From a virus: a stretch of 25,682 bases of DNA. The DNA lies in the IMG/VR virus record IMGVR_UViG_3300028025_000865, positions 1-25,682 of that record. One strand, 5' to 3'. Below are positions 1 to 5,038 of this stretch, piece after piece; positions within the stretch are counted from its first letter, which is position 1; every line of letters begins with the position of its first letter. Both the position numbers and the translations under genes were made by a program. The notes below the pieces were generated by a model that was not told the origin of the DNA, ran no database searches, and saw only the letters and a program-made list of their open reading frames with translations.

Positions 1-42
1 TATATATATCTACCAACAAAATAGAACGTAAGGAATATGATA

Positions 43-678
43 ATGACTGAGATAGTTCAAGGAACGGAAGAATGGCATGCACTACGTCTTGGTAAAATCA
101 CCGCCAGTCGCATTGCAGACGTCATGGCAACGATTAAAACTGGTGAGGCAGCTAGTCGTGCAGACTACAGGATGCAACTCGTCTGTGAGCGTTTAAATGG
201 CAAGCGTGAAGAAGGCTACACTAATCAATACATGGCCAATGGTATCGAGTTAGAACCATTTGCTCGTGCATGGTATGAGGTAGAACGCAATGTGTTTGTT
301 AGGCAAGAGGCGTTTATGGAACATCCAACGTTGCCGTTCTGTGGGGCTAGTCCTGATGGCATAGTAGAAGAAGATGACGAGCTAGGGTTGATTGAAATCA
401 AATGCCCAAAAGCTACGACACACGCTAGGACAATGCTAGAAGATAGAGCGCCAACAAAATACATGCCACAGATGCAGTTTCAAATGGCATGCAGTGGGGC
501 CAAGTGGGTAGACTTTGTATCATACTGCCCTGAGTTCCCACTGGATTTACAATTGTTCATCAAACGCGTTTACCGGGATGATGAATATATTAAAGAGGTT
601 GAAAGCAAGGCAGTAGAGTTCAACGACGAAGTAGAAACAACAATTCAACGATTAAAAGGAAATAAAAATGGCAGTTAA
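43..678 (+). CDS. YqaJ-type viral recombinase exonuclease
   Basis: A 211-aa protein of the YqaJ/lambda-exonuclease family, which resects double-stranded DNA ends to give single strands for annealing-type recombination. Visible motifs are an N-terminal GTEEWHALRLGKITASR block (residues about 7-23), a G-x-E-x-E segment near residue 68-72, GASPDGIV with the metal-binding Asp about residue 105, and IEIKCP with Glu and Lys about 118 and 120. These form the D...ExK active site. A Gln-rich YMPQMQFQM motif follows. Length is normal for the family. I chose the ATG at 43 over the in-frame ATG at 37 because AGGA at 31-34 is 8 bases from the former and only 2 from the latter. It overlaps the next gene by 11 bases. 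No annealing partner (RecT/Erf/Red-beta) is visible; it may lie to the left. Confidence 0.9.
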   Translation: MTEIVQGTEEWHALRLGKITASRIADVMATIKTGEAASRADYRMQLVCERLNGKREEGYTNQYMANGIELEPFARAWYEVERNVFVRQEAFMEHPTLPFCGASPDGIVEEDDELGLIEIKCPKATTHARTMLEDRAPTKYMPQMQFQMACSGAKWVDFVSYCPEFPLDLQLFIKRVYRDDEYIKEVESKAVEFNDEVETTIQRLKGNKNGS

Positions 679-940
679 ATACAACTTAGTAGCAAAGAAT
701 GGCGAATACGAAGACAAGAATGGCGAGAAGAAAACACGCTGGACAAAGGTTGGCGTTGTTATGGAGACCAAGACTGGTGGCCTAGCAGCAAAGATTGAAT
801 TGTTCCCTATGGGCTGGGATGGCTGGTGCCAACTAGCAGAACCGGAGCCAGTAGTATCAATCGCTAAAGAAGGCGCTAAAGCTAACGGCTATCAGAAGCA
901 AGCCATTGATGAGATAGCAAGCGATATACCTTTTAATTAA
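668..940 (+). CDS. Small SSB-like protein with DIPF tail
   Basis: A 90-aa protein with no family I can name confidently. The first two thirds look like a compact beta-rich domain (KTRWTKVGVVMETKTGG, then a Trp-rich MGWDGW segment), followed by a short linker. The last residues are SDIPFN, close to the acidic DIPF tip by which bacterial SSB proteins recruit repair enzymes, here with one extra Asn. The start has a clean AGGA eight bases upstream, and the gene overlaps the exonuclease gene by 11 bases, so the two are translationally linked. From the tail and the context I infer a single-strand DNA-binding or replication/recombination accessory role. It could also be a dedicated cofactor of the exonuclease. 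The OB fold is not proven by what I can see. Confidence 0.75.
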   Translation: MAVKYNLVAKNGEYEDKNGEKKTRWTKVGVVMETKTGGLAAKIELFPMGWDGWCQLAEPEPVVSIAKEGAKANGYQKQAIDEIASDIPFN

Positions 941-1022
941 GTCCGACATCCCCACGGACTGACAAATATATGGGGATTCTTTTGTCATGCAACCCCAGCT
1001 AAAGGTGGGTTAAAACGTTAGC
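940..1022 (+). ncRNA. Structured intergenic RNA: kissing hairpins plus pseudoknot (candidate)
   Basis: This lies in the 179-base gap between the SSB-like gene and the regulator gene. Hairpin 1 pairs 940-945 (AGTCCG) with 955-960. Hairpin 2 starts on the next base and pairs 961-966 (GACAAA) with 981-986. Loop 1 bases 948-954 (ATCCCCA) are exactly complementary to loop 2 bases 971-977 (TGGGGAT), so the two hairpins can kiss over 7 bp. Downstream, 991-995 (AACCC) pairs with 1007-1011, and 998-1002 (GCTAA) with 1018-1022. These two interleave as an H-type pseudoknot. I do not recognise a known riboswitch or Rfam family. It could be a 3'-end stabiliser, a cis-regulatory leader or a small RNA. Confidence 0.45.
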
Positions 1023-1050
1023 AGGCCATCATGCACAGTTACCTTTCTAA

Positions 1051-1076
1051 ATATGTATTGCGTCAACAATACATAT
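1051..1076 (+). promoter_or_regulatory. 10-bp inverted repeat, candidate operator
   Basis: ATATGTATTG (1051-1060) and its exact reverse complement (1067-1076) flank the 6-base spacer CGTCAA. It ends 43 bases before the ATG of the winged-helix-like gene, and there is no T-run after it, so it is not an obvious terminator. A perfect AT-rich dyad in front of a regulator gene fits an autoregulatory operator. A weak sigma70-like match (TTGCAG 1078-1083, 16-base spacer, TATACA 1100-1105) lies just downstream. As RNA it would also form a hairpin. Confidence 0.45.
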
Positions 1077-1119
1077 ATTGCAGGGGTGGTTACTTAATTT
1101 ATACACTATGGAGAACACG

Positions 1120-1614
1120 ATGAGACCAGTAATTGAAAAGTATTTAAAAATAGAAATGCGTAACAAAAGTATTATGGATTTGATTGGCGATAAATCTATG
1201 ACAGCCATAGAGATAATCAAGCAGTCAGGTCTATCAAGAGATAATGTTTACTATGTATTGGCACACCTTACAGAGCATCATTACTTGACAATTACTAAGA
1301 GGCTAAAGAAGAAAGGCCACGGCATGTTGAATCACTACTCAGCATCAGGGATTGAGTTTGTGCCTAAGACAATTGAGCAGCTAGAGAAGATATACCCACG
1401 TGGTTACTTTGCTAAGCTACGCTATGACCAACGCACTGACGATGTTGTTGTTGATGAGAAAGGCCCATACGACGACATGATTGCAGCCAATCCAAACTTG
1501 AGAAAGATTGCGGCTATATGGGAAACTCGCCCAGAGTTATTTAAACAAGAGAAACGTAAGACAGAACATCGTGGTATACCAAGCACGTTCGGTATGTTTG
1601 ACATGGCAGCATAG
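1120..1614 (+). CDS. Winged-helix-like DNA-binding regulator
   Basis: A 164-aa protein whose residues about 18-68 fit a winged helix-turn-helix: a leading helix (SIMDLIGDKS), then MTAIEIIKQSGLSRDNVYYVLAHL as the helix-turn-helix, then a wing rich in Lys (KRLKKKGHG). This arrangement is typical of small MarR/ArsR-like or replication-control proteins. The C-terminal half (FVPKTIEQLEKIYPRGYFAK onward) is unassigned. I start at 1120 because GGAG at 1110-1113 sits six bases ahead; the in-frame ATG at 1108 and codons further upstream lack a ribosome-binding site. The perfect palindrome at 1051-1076 is a plausible target. It probably controls the small-gene operon that follows. An origin-binding role cannot be excluded. 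Confidence 0.75.
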   Translation: MRPVIEKYLKIEMRNKSIMDLIGDKSMTAIEIIKQSGLSRDNVYYVLAHLTEHHYLTITKRLKKKGHGMLNHYSASGIEFVPKTIEQLEKIYPRGYFAKLRYDQRTDDVVVDEKGPYDDMIAANPNLRKIAAIWETRPELFKQEKRKTEHRGIPSTFGMFDMAA

Positions 1615-1623
1615 GAGAAAGCA

Positions 1624-1884
1624 ATGTCTTTATTACCTTTGAATATAAACAATAATGCTCGGTCTATTAGCGACGGCTCAACTGCAAGCTACTATGAGTT
1701 ACCAAAAAATTCTACTGAACTACAAGACTTAATTAGCGCAAAGAATATGAACGCTCAAATAGGGGAAATATTTAGAGAATGTTATCGTTATGGACAAGCG
1801 TCACATTGCGATGAGATGCGAGGGATTAAAAAGATTTTATTTTATGCTAATGCTGAATTAAAGAGGTTACAAAATGTCGTGTAA
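1624..1884 (+). CDS. Small conserved-type phage protein, unknown function
   Basis: An 86-aa soluble protein, start ATG preceded by TAGGAGAAAGCA, a strong ribosome-binding site. The core (SYYELPKNSTELQDLISAKN, then QIGEIFRECYRYGQ and KKILFYANAELKRL) reads as three helices and is faintly reminiscent of the DUF3310/SaV-like family of small phage proteins, with the aromatic/Arg-rich helix around residues 46-60 followed by a Lys-rich helix. I cannot assign it firmly. It follows the regulator gene by 9 bases and overlaps the next gene by 11 bases, so it belongs to the same operon. Function unknown. Confidence 0.7.
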   Translation: MSLLPLNINNNARSISDGSTASYYELPKNSTELQDLISAKNMNAQIGEIFRECYRYGQASHCDEMRGIKKILFYANAELKRLQNVV

Positions 1885-2092
1885 TAAACAATGCAACCAA
1901 GGCCGTAACTGTAACTGTGACCGTAGTGGAGATAGAGCAGTAGTGATTGTAGCAACGTTACTACTTATTGCTGTGATGAGTATGGGTTACGGAGTATACA
2001 AACTATTTAACGTTACCAAAGGACAAGACTGTGCAGTAGAAGTGCAGTTTAGTAATGGTGTAAAGGCTACCTACCTTGGAACTAGCGTATGA
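1874..2092 (+). CDS. Cys-rich small membrane protein
   Basis: A 72-aa protein with one clear membrane segment (residues about 22-45: AVVIVATLLLIAVMSMGYGVY). Before it is a hydrophilic N-terminus with four cysteines at residues 3, 7, 13 and 15, plus basic residues, which would be cytoplasmic by the positive-inside rule. A short periplasmic tail (EVQFSNGVKATYLG) ends the protein. The Cys cluster could hold a metal. AGAGG lies seven bases before the ATG. Its stop overlaps the ATG of the next gene (ATGA-type). Early-operon membrane proteins of this size are often host-takeover or exclusion factors, but no specific function can be read. Confidence 0.7.
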   Translation: MSCNKQCNQGRNCNCDRSGDRAVVIVATLLLIAVMSMGYGVYKLFNVTKGQDCAVEVQFSNGVKATYLGTSV

Positions 2093-2349
2093 CTAAAGAC
2101 GAAGCATTAAAGATGGCGATTAATTTACTAGAAACATTAAAAAATGGAAAAGAAAATTTTGAGCAATCTAACATTCATATTGTTTGTGATTGTTGTAACT
2201 TAGCATTAAACACAAAATGGCAAGGATTAAGTGATGATGAAATAGATGATTTAATGTATCAATACTGTGATACAGATAATGGCTATTCAATTAAAAGTTT
2301 AATTAAATTGGTAGAGGAAAGATTAGAAAGAAGGAACAGCCATGACTAA
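2089..2349 (+). CDS. Small acidic phage protein, unknown
   Basis: An 86-aa acidic soluble protein starting MTKDEALKMAINLLETL, an opening common among small phage proteins that precede an EAL/EAM-type helix. The middle holds C-x-C-C (residues about 33-36) and LSDDEIDDLMYQ, which resembles the LTDEEI-type helix in many uncharacterised phage ORFs. The start codon is fused to the previous stop (ATGA) and GGAA lies eight bases upstream, so it is translated by coupling. The next 28-codon ORF begins with a near-identical N-terminus (MTKDEMDEL), which suggests a small duplication. Function unknown. Confidence 0.7.
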   Translation: MTKDEALKMAINLLETLKNGKENFEQSNIHIVCDCCNLALNTKWQGLSDDEIDDLMYQYCDTDNGYSIKSLIKLVEERLERRNSHD

Positions 2350-2428
2350 AGATGAGATGGATGAGCTTTACTATCTATTGATACTAAGTAAAATGAAAGA
2401 AAATGCAAAAAAATTATCAGGGAAATAA
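2342..2428 (+). CDS. 28-aa micro-ORF
   Basis: The ATG overlaps the end of the preceding gene by 8 bases, has AGGA seven bases upstream, and encodes MTKDEMDELYYLLILSKMKE plus a short basic tail, ending one base before the next ATG. The first residues copy the start of the previous protein. Packing and a good ribosome-binding site argue that it is translated. It may be a remnant of a duplicated gene or a peptide whose main job is to couple translation. Function unknown. Confidence 0.5.
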   Translation: MTKDEMDELYYLLILSKMKENAKKLSGK

Positions 2429-2429
2429 T

Positions 2430-2603
2430 ATGAATGGATGCCACAGTGACGTAGTTCCTGACAGGTGCCAGCACGATACGGTGTATCATAGCGATGGCAA
2501 GACATCATGGCCTTACATATTTACTAAAGATTGCCAATACTCAAAACAGGATATAATAGATGTTCGATGTGAGGGATGTAAGTTTAAACATGTACACGAT
2601 TGA
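2430..2603 (+). CDS. Cys/His-rich small protein, possible zinc binder
   Basis: A 57-aa protein with cysteines and histidines spread along it (C4, H5, C13, H14, C35, then CEGC near residues 47-50 and HVH near the end). The CxxC plus other Cys/His residues could hold a zinc ion. I start at the ATG at 2430 because AGGGA lies six bases before it, while the in-frame ATG at 2403 sits inside the previous micro-ORF with no ribosome-binding site. The following small membrane ORF overlaps its last 14 bases. Function unknown. Confidence 0.6.
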   Translation: MNGCHSDVVPDRCQHDTVYHSDGKTSWPYIFTKDCQYSKQDIIDVRCEGCKFKHVHD

Positions 2604-2706
2604 ATATATATTATGTTACAAAGAAGCGTTTGCTTTAGGAATGGCAACCGGGTTAGCAGTCGCCATCCTATATAACAAATATGTTACTTATTCATTACGT
2701 GCATAG
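2590..2706 (+). CDS. 38-aa single-helix membrane peptide
   Basis: This ORF begins inside the end of the preceding gene (+1 frame) and encodes a 38-aa peptide with a hydrophobic stretch, residues about 14-29 (FALGMATGLAVAILYN), followed by a short basic end. It looks like a one-pass membrane peptide. GAGGGA at 2571-2576 is rather far (13 bases), so translation may rely on coupling. Its last codons lie in the first copy of the 34-bp tandem repeat. Size and topology resemble small phage toxins, holins or regulators, but nothing more specific is supported. Confidence 0.5.
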   Translation: MYTIEYILCYKEAFALGMATGLAVAILYNKYVTYSLRA

Positions 2707-2746
2707 TAACTTATATGTTACTTATTCATTACGTACATAGTAACTT
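2679..2746 (+). repeat. Two tandem 34-bp direct repeats with internal dyads
   Basis: Copy 1 is 2679-2712 and copy 2 is 2713-2746, directly abutting and differing at one base (G at 2701, A at 2735). Each copy carries GTTACT and AGTAAC as inverted arms 16 bases apart. At the junction, AGTAAC and GTTACT are brought to 6 bases apart. Copy 1 includes the 3' end of the 38-aa ORF; copy 2 is non-coding, so it looks like a local tandem duplication, possibly kept as protein-binding sites. Confidence 0.9.
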
Positions 2747-2811
2747 CAAAGCCAAAGCGCATTTCTGTAGCTGCTGGTGATGTCCACATGATATAGTCCT
2801 TAATCTGTTCA

Positions 2812-2848
2812 AAGCAAGATTGCTTGTATGTAATAGTCTGCTTAATAT
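2812..2848 (+). promoter_or_regulatory. Candidate sigma70 promoter with overlapping palindrome
   Basis: TTGCTT (2820-2825), a 17-base spacer and TAATAT (2843-2848) make a plausible sigma70 promoter 44 bases upstream of the ATG at 2892. The -35 box is the right arm of a perfect 6-bp palindrome, AAGCAA-GA-TTGCTT (2812-2825), so a dimeric repressor could block it. The rest of the 2747-2891 gap shows nothing I recognise. Confidence 0.4.
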
Positions 2849-2891
2849 TAAAGACAAACAATAGAGAAAACCATGAATTGTAGGAGTTATT

Positions 2892-3116
2892 ATGGTAACA
2901 ACAACGAATGAAATTACTGGTGATGCAATCCTATCACGCAAGAATAACAAGCAATACGAAGATAACTACGATTTGATATGGGGCAAGAAGAACAAAGACC
3001 CTATCTGTGATGTGTGTGGCAAGAGCCTAGCGTCAACTAAAGAGTGTGGCTGGACTGGATGCCCATTGAATTGGGATGAAGGCCATATAGATATTAATGG
3101 CGGTGAGTTACCTTAG
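2892..3116 (+). CDS. Cys-rich protein, probable zinc-ribbon-like
   Basis: A 74-aa protein with a strong AGGAG ribosome-binding site seven bases before the ATG. Residues about 39-57 contain CDVCGK, then C and C (KECGWTGC), a CxxC...C...C set that suggests a small treble-clef or zinc ribbon. The N-terminal part (TGDAILSRKNNKQYEDNYDLIWG) is polar. It is the last gene of the + strand block, behind its own candidate promoter. Its stop codon interlocks with the stop of the opposing gene. Function unknown. Confidence 0.65.
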   Translation: MVTTTNEITGDAILSRKNNKQYEDNYDLIWGKKNKDPICDVCGKSLASTKECGWTGCPLNWDEGHIDINGGELP

Positions 3117-3298
3117 CTTGCGTATCGTTCGCACTCTACCCACATAGATAAGTCTTCACCGTTAATCTTAATCATCCCGGTGCTGGTGTGTATGTAAACA
3201 GTTTGCTCATCAGCATCGACTTCTATTTCTTCTATCTCTGAGCCAAGCAGTCTATTGCAAACGTCAACCATTGAGTCATCATCTTGTTGGTAGGCCAT
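3113..3298 (-). CDS. 61-aa acidic protein at the end of the late block
   Basis: A 61-aa acidic protein (MAYQQDDDSMVDVCNRLLG..., then two beta-like strands EIEEIEVDADEQTVYIHTST and MIKINGEDLSMWV). Its ATG overlaps the stop of the phosphoesterase gene (TGATG), so translation is probably coupled. It is the last - strand gene, with its stop interlocked (TTAG) with the + strand stop at 3114-3116. I recognise no family. The normal composition and tight packing support a real gene. Confidence 0.65.
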   Translation of the reverse strand: MAYQQDDDSMVDVCNRLLGSEIEEIEVDADEQTVYIHTSTGMIKINGEDLSMWVECERYAS

Positions 3299-4059
3299 CA
3301 GTAGTTATACCTTTCTTTAAGAAAGCGAATGGAAACAGGCATCTCATCAAATGCGCCATCATGCACTTCATGCAAGACGTAGAAGCCTCTGAAGTGTTGA
3401 TTGCCTTGTGGGCCTAAGTAGTCCTCATGATGCTCGTAGAAGCTGCCTGAAATTATGGCCGTCATTTCTCGCCCATCTGCCCGACGAGAGTACGCTATCT
3501 GTTTTCCTTGCTGATGGCCAGCAAAGCAACTCATGTGCTTCTTCGTAAGCAGAGCTTGAGCAGTAGTGATAGGCCTGCCCATGACCCCTGAGGTAAAGTA
3601 GTGACTATAAGCAATGCCATCAATAACGATGACATCGAGAAATGGTATAACTTCCCAGTCTTGATACGGTAAGTCATCTGTAGACATCAGCCCTTCAAGT
3701 TTGCTATCTTCATTGATAGCTCTATTAATTCTATTCTCGTGATTGCCTAGAGTGAGAACCATCCTAGGTTTATATTGCTTGTGTTTGTTGTGCTTTGCTG
3801 TCTTATTGTAGCGAAACAATGGGGTAAGAAGGGCATCCATTGCGTCTCTGGCTGCAAATAAATCCTTGGTGTACCTACGCCCCTCAAACGACTTCATTCC
3901 CCTGTCATACGTGCTTAAACTTTCCATGTCTGCAAAGTCTCCTATGCACACAATAACGTCGGGCTGTTTTTCTACAATAAAATTTCCAAGACATTTTAGG
4001 AAAGTAAAGTCATTCCCATCCTTGGCCTGCACATCCGGGATTACTAAGTGAACCGTCAT
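3298..4059 (-). CDS. Calcineurin-like metallophosphoesterase
   Basis: A 253-aa calcineurin-like phosphoesterase, predicted to hydrolyse phosphomono- or diesters using two metal ions. Motifs in order: IPDVQ (D9), GDFAD (D41), GNHENR (N106, H107, E108), YSHYF (H153) and AGHQQ (H182). The first motif is normally D-x-H; here it reads D-V-Q, a change I associate with the phage branch of the family. Substrate is unknown. It lacks a signal peptide, so it should act in the cytoplasm. Its ATG overlaps the endolysin stop (ATGA), placing it in the same operon as the lysis genes, though its role is more likely nucleotide or DNA metabolism than lysis. Confidence 0.88.
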   Translation of the reverse strand: MTVHLVIPDVQAKDGNDFTFLKCLGNFIVEKQPDVIVCIGDFADMESLSTYDRGMKSFEGRRYTKDLFAARDAMDALLTPLFRYNKTAKHNKHKQYKPRMVLTLGNHENRINRAINEDSKLEGLMSTDDLPYQDWEVIPFLDVIVIDGIAYSHYFTSGVMGRPITTAQALLTKKHMSCFAGHQQGKQIAYSRRADGREMTAIISGSFYEHHEDYLGPQGNQHFRGFYVLHEVHDGAFDEMPVSIRFLKERYNY

Positions 4060-4553
4060 TGTTCTCTGCGAAACAACGCGGCCTCATCTTTACGTCTGTT
4101 GTCTAAACCTTTTAGCACTTTGCCACCTGCCTTGTTATACTTAAGTAGACTTTGTATAGCCGTCTCTTTATCCCCACGTAGAAGCGCTTGACGGATGGTT
4201 GACCGCTGAAATGTACCAAGACCAAGATTAAAGCAGAAGCTAAGAATAGCATCGTATTCATTCTGTGAAAGTCGTATAGGTAAATAACGTTCAAGCCCTC
4301 GTTCAAATCGGGCGACATCCTTAGCCAGTAACTTGTCAACTTCTTCTTCGCTCCACTTACGATTGTCTTCAGGCTTAACTGGCCACGCTTTACGTCTAGC
4401 CATGCCTTCTATACTTGATGGTATCTTAGCTTGCTCTGGGTATAATACACTACCAACACCAATTGTCCACAACTTAGCAGGGCATTGATACGGTTTGTAT
4501 CGAACACCCTCGTGGTGCTTTAGCATTTTAAATAGTTCTTTACTTGCCTTCAC
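4056..4553 (-). CDS. GH24 endolysin (T4-lysozyme type, E-C-T triad)
   Basis: A 165-aa phage lysozyme that cleaves the N-acetylmuramic acid to N-acetylglucosamine bond of peptidoglycan. The catalytic block HHEGVRYKPYQCPAKLWTIG gives Glu15, Cys24 and Thr30 in the exact E-x8-D/C-x5-T spacing, with Cys where T4 lysozyme has Asp20. The C-terminal lobe holds FCFNLGLGTFQRSTI and a basic end. I favour the GTG at 4551-4553, with a weak GGGA upstream, because it gives the usual short helix before the catalytic Glu; ATG at 4524-4526 is the alternative, and the frame is open to 4592. No signal-anchor is visible, so release should depend on the holin. The start overlaps the holin gene by 14 bases. Confidence 0.88.
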   Translation of the reverse strand: MKASKELFKMLKHHEGVRYKPYQCPAKLWTIGVGSVLYPEQAKIPSSIEGMARRKAWPVKPEDNRKWSEEEVDKLLAKDVARFERGLERYLPIRLSQNEYDAILSFCFNLGLGTFQRSTIRQALLRGDKETAIQSLLKYNKAGGKVLKGLDNRRKDEAALFRREQ

Positions 4554-5037
4554 GATGCTTTTCCCATTGGCGTGAACCAAAGTAGAAACCAATTATACTA
4601 GACACAATAGCCATCTCGTCGTCAGAGAATACCAAGCCCATAGCTACAGTGAACTCTACGCCTGTATAGATTGCCCAGCCTAAGCCAACAAGGTCTACCA
4701 ATACTAGCAAGCCAACAAAAGTAAACGCAATCAATGGGCGAACCCTAGCGTTCATATCAACGACAGACTGTGATGCCTTGTCCATCATCTTCATATCGTG
4801 ATTGTATAAAGCCTCACGCTCTTGTGCATAAGTCTGCACTTCAATCTCATCTAGCTTAATGGCTTCAATCTTTTCTTGTGATGCAAAGCCAGCGGCAGCC
4901 ATAGCTGCTTCACGTTCTGTCTGCAAACGAGCCATAGCCATCTCATGTTTCTGGTCTCCCTTCTGCTGAAAGAATCCTAAGATACTTGGTAGTGCTGATG
5001 AGCCTATGCCTAATAGACCTGAGATAATAGATAACAT
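4540..5037 (-). CDS. Holin-like membrane protein (GTA_holin_3TM type)
   Basis: A 165-aa membrane protein. The N-terminus is hydrophobic (MLSIISGLLGIGSSALPSIL), then a long charged helix (residues about 25-95, KHEMAMARLQTEREAAMAAA and onward). Next come VRPLIAFTFVGLLVLVDLVG as one membrane span and a second one ending IIGFYFGSRQWEKHREGK. The RP before a span and the FYFGSR-x-x-EK ending match what I know of the GTA_holin_3TM (holin of 3 TMs) family. It would form lesions in the inner membrane to let the endolysin out. AGGAA lies six bases before the ATG. It sits directly upstream of the endolysin gene, as expected. The holin role itself is inferred. Confidence 0.75.
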   Translation of the reverse strand: MLSIISGLLGIGSSALPSILGFFQQKGDQKHEMAMARLQTEREAAMAAAGFASQEKIEAIKLDEIEVQTYAQEREALYNHDMKMMDKASQSVVDMNARVRPLIAFTFVGLLVLVDLVGLGWAIYTGVEFTVAMGLVFSDDEMAIVSSIIGFYFGSRQWEKHREGK

Positions 5038-5038
5038 A

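Noticed and set aside
2729-2950. 73-codon - strand ORF in the non-coding gap
   Set aside because: It runs across the tandem repeat and into the Cys-rich gene, has no ribosome-binding site and no coherent domain.
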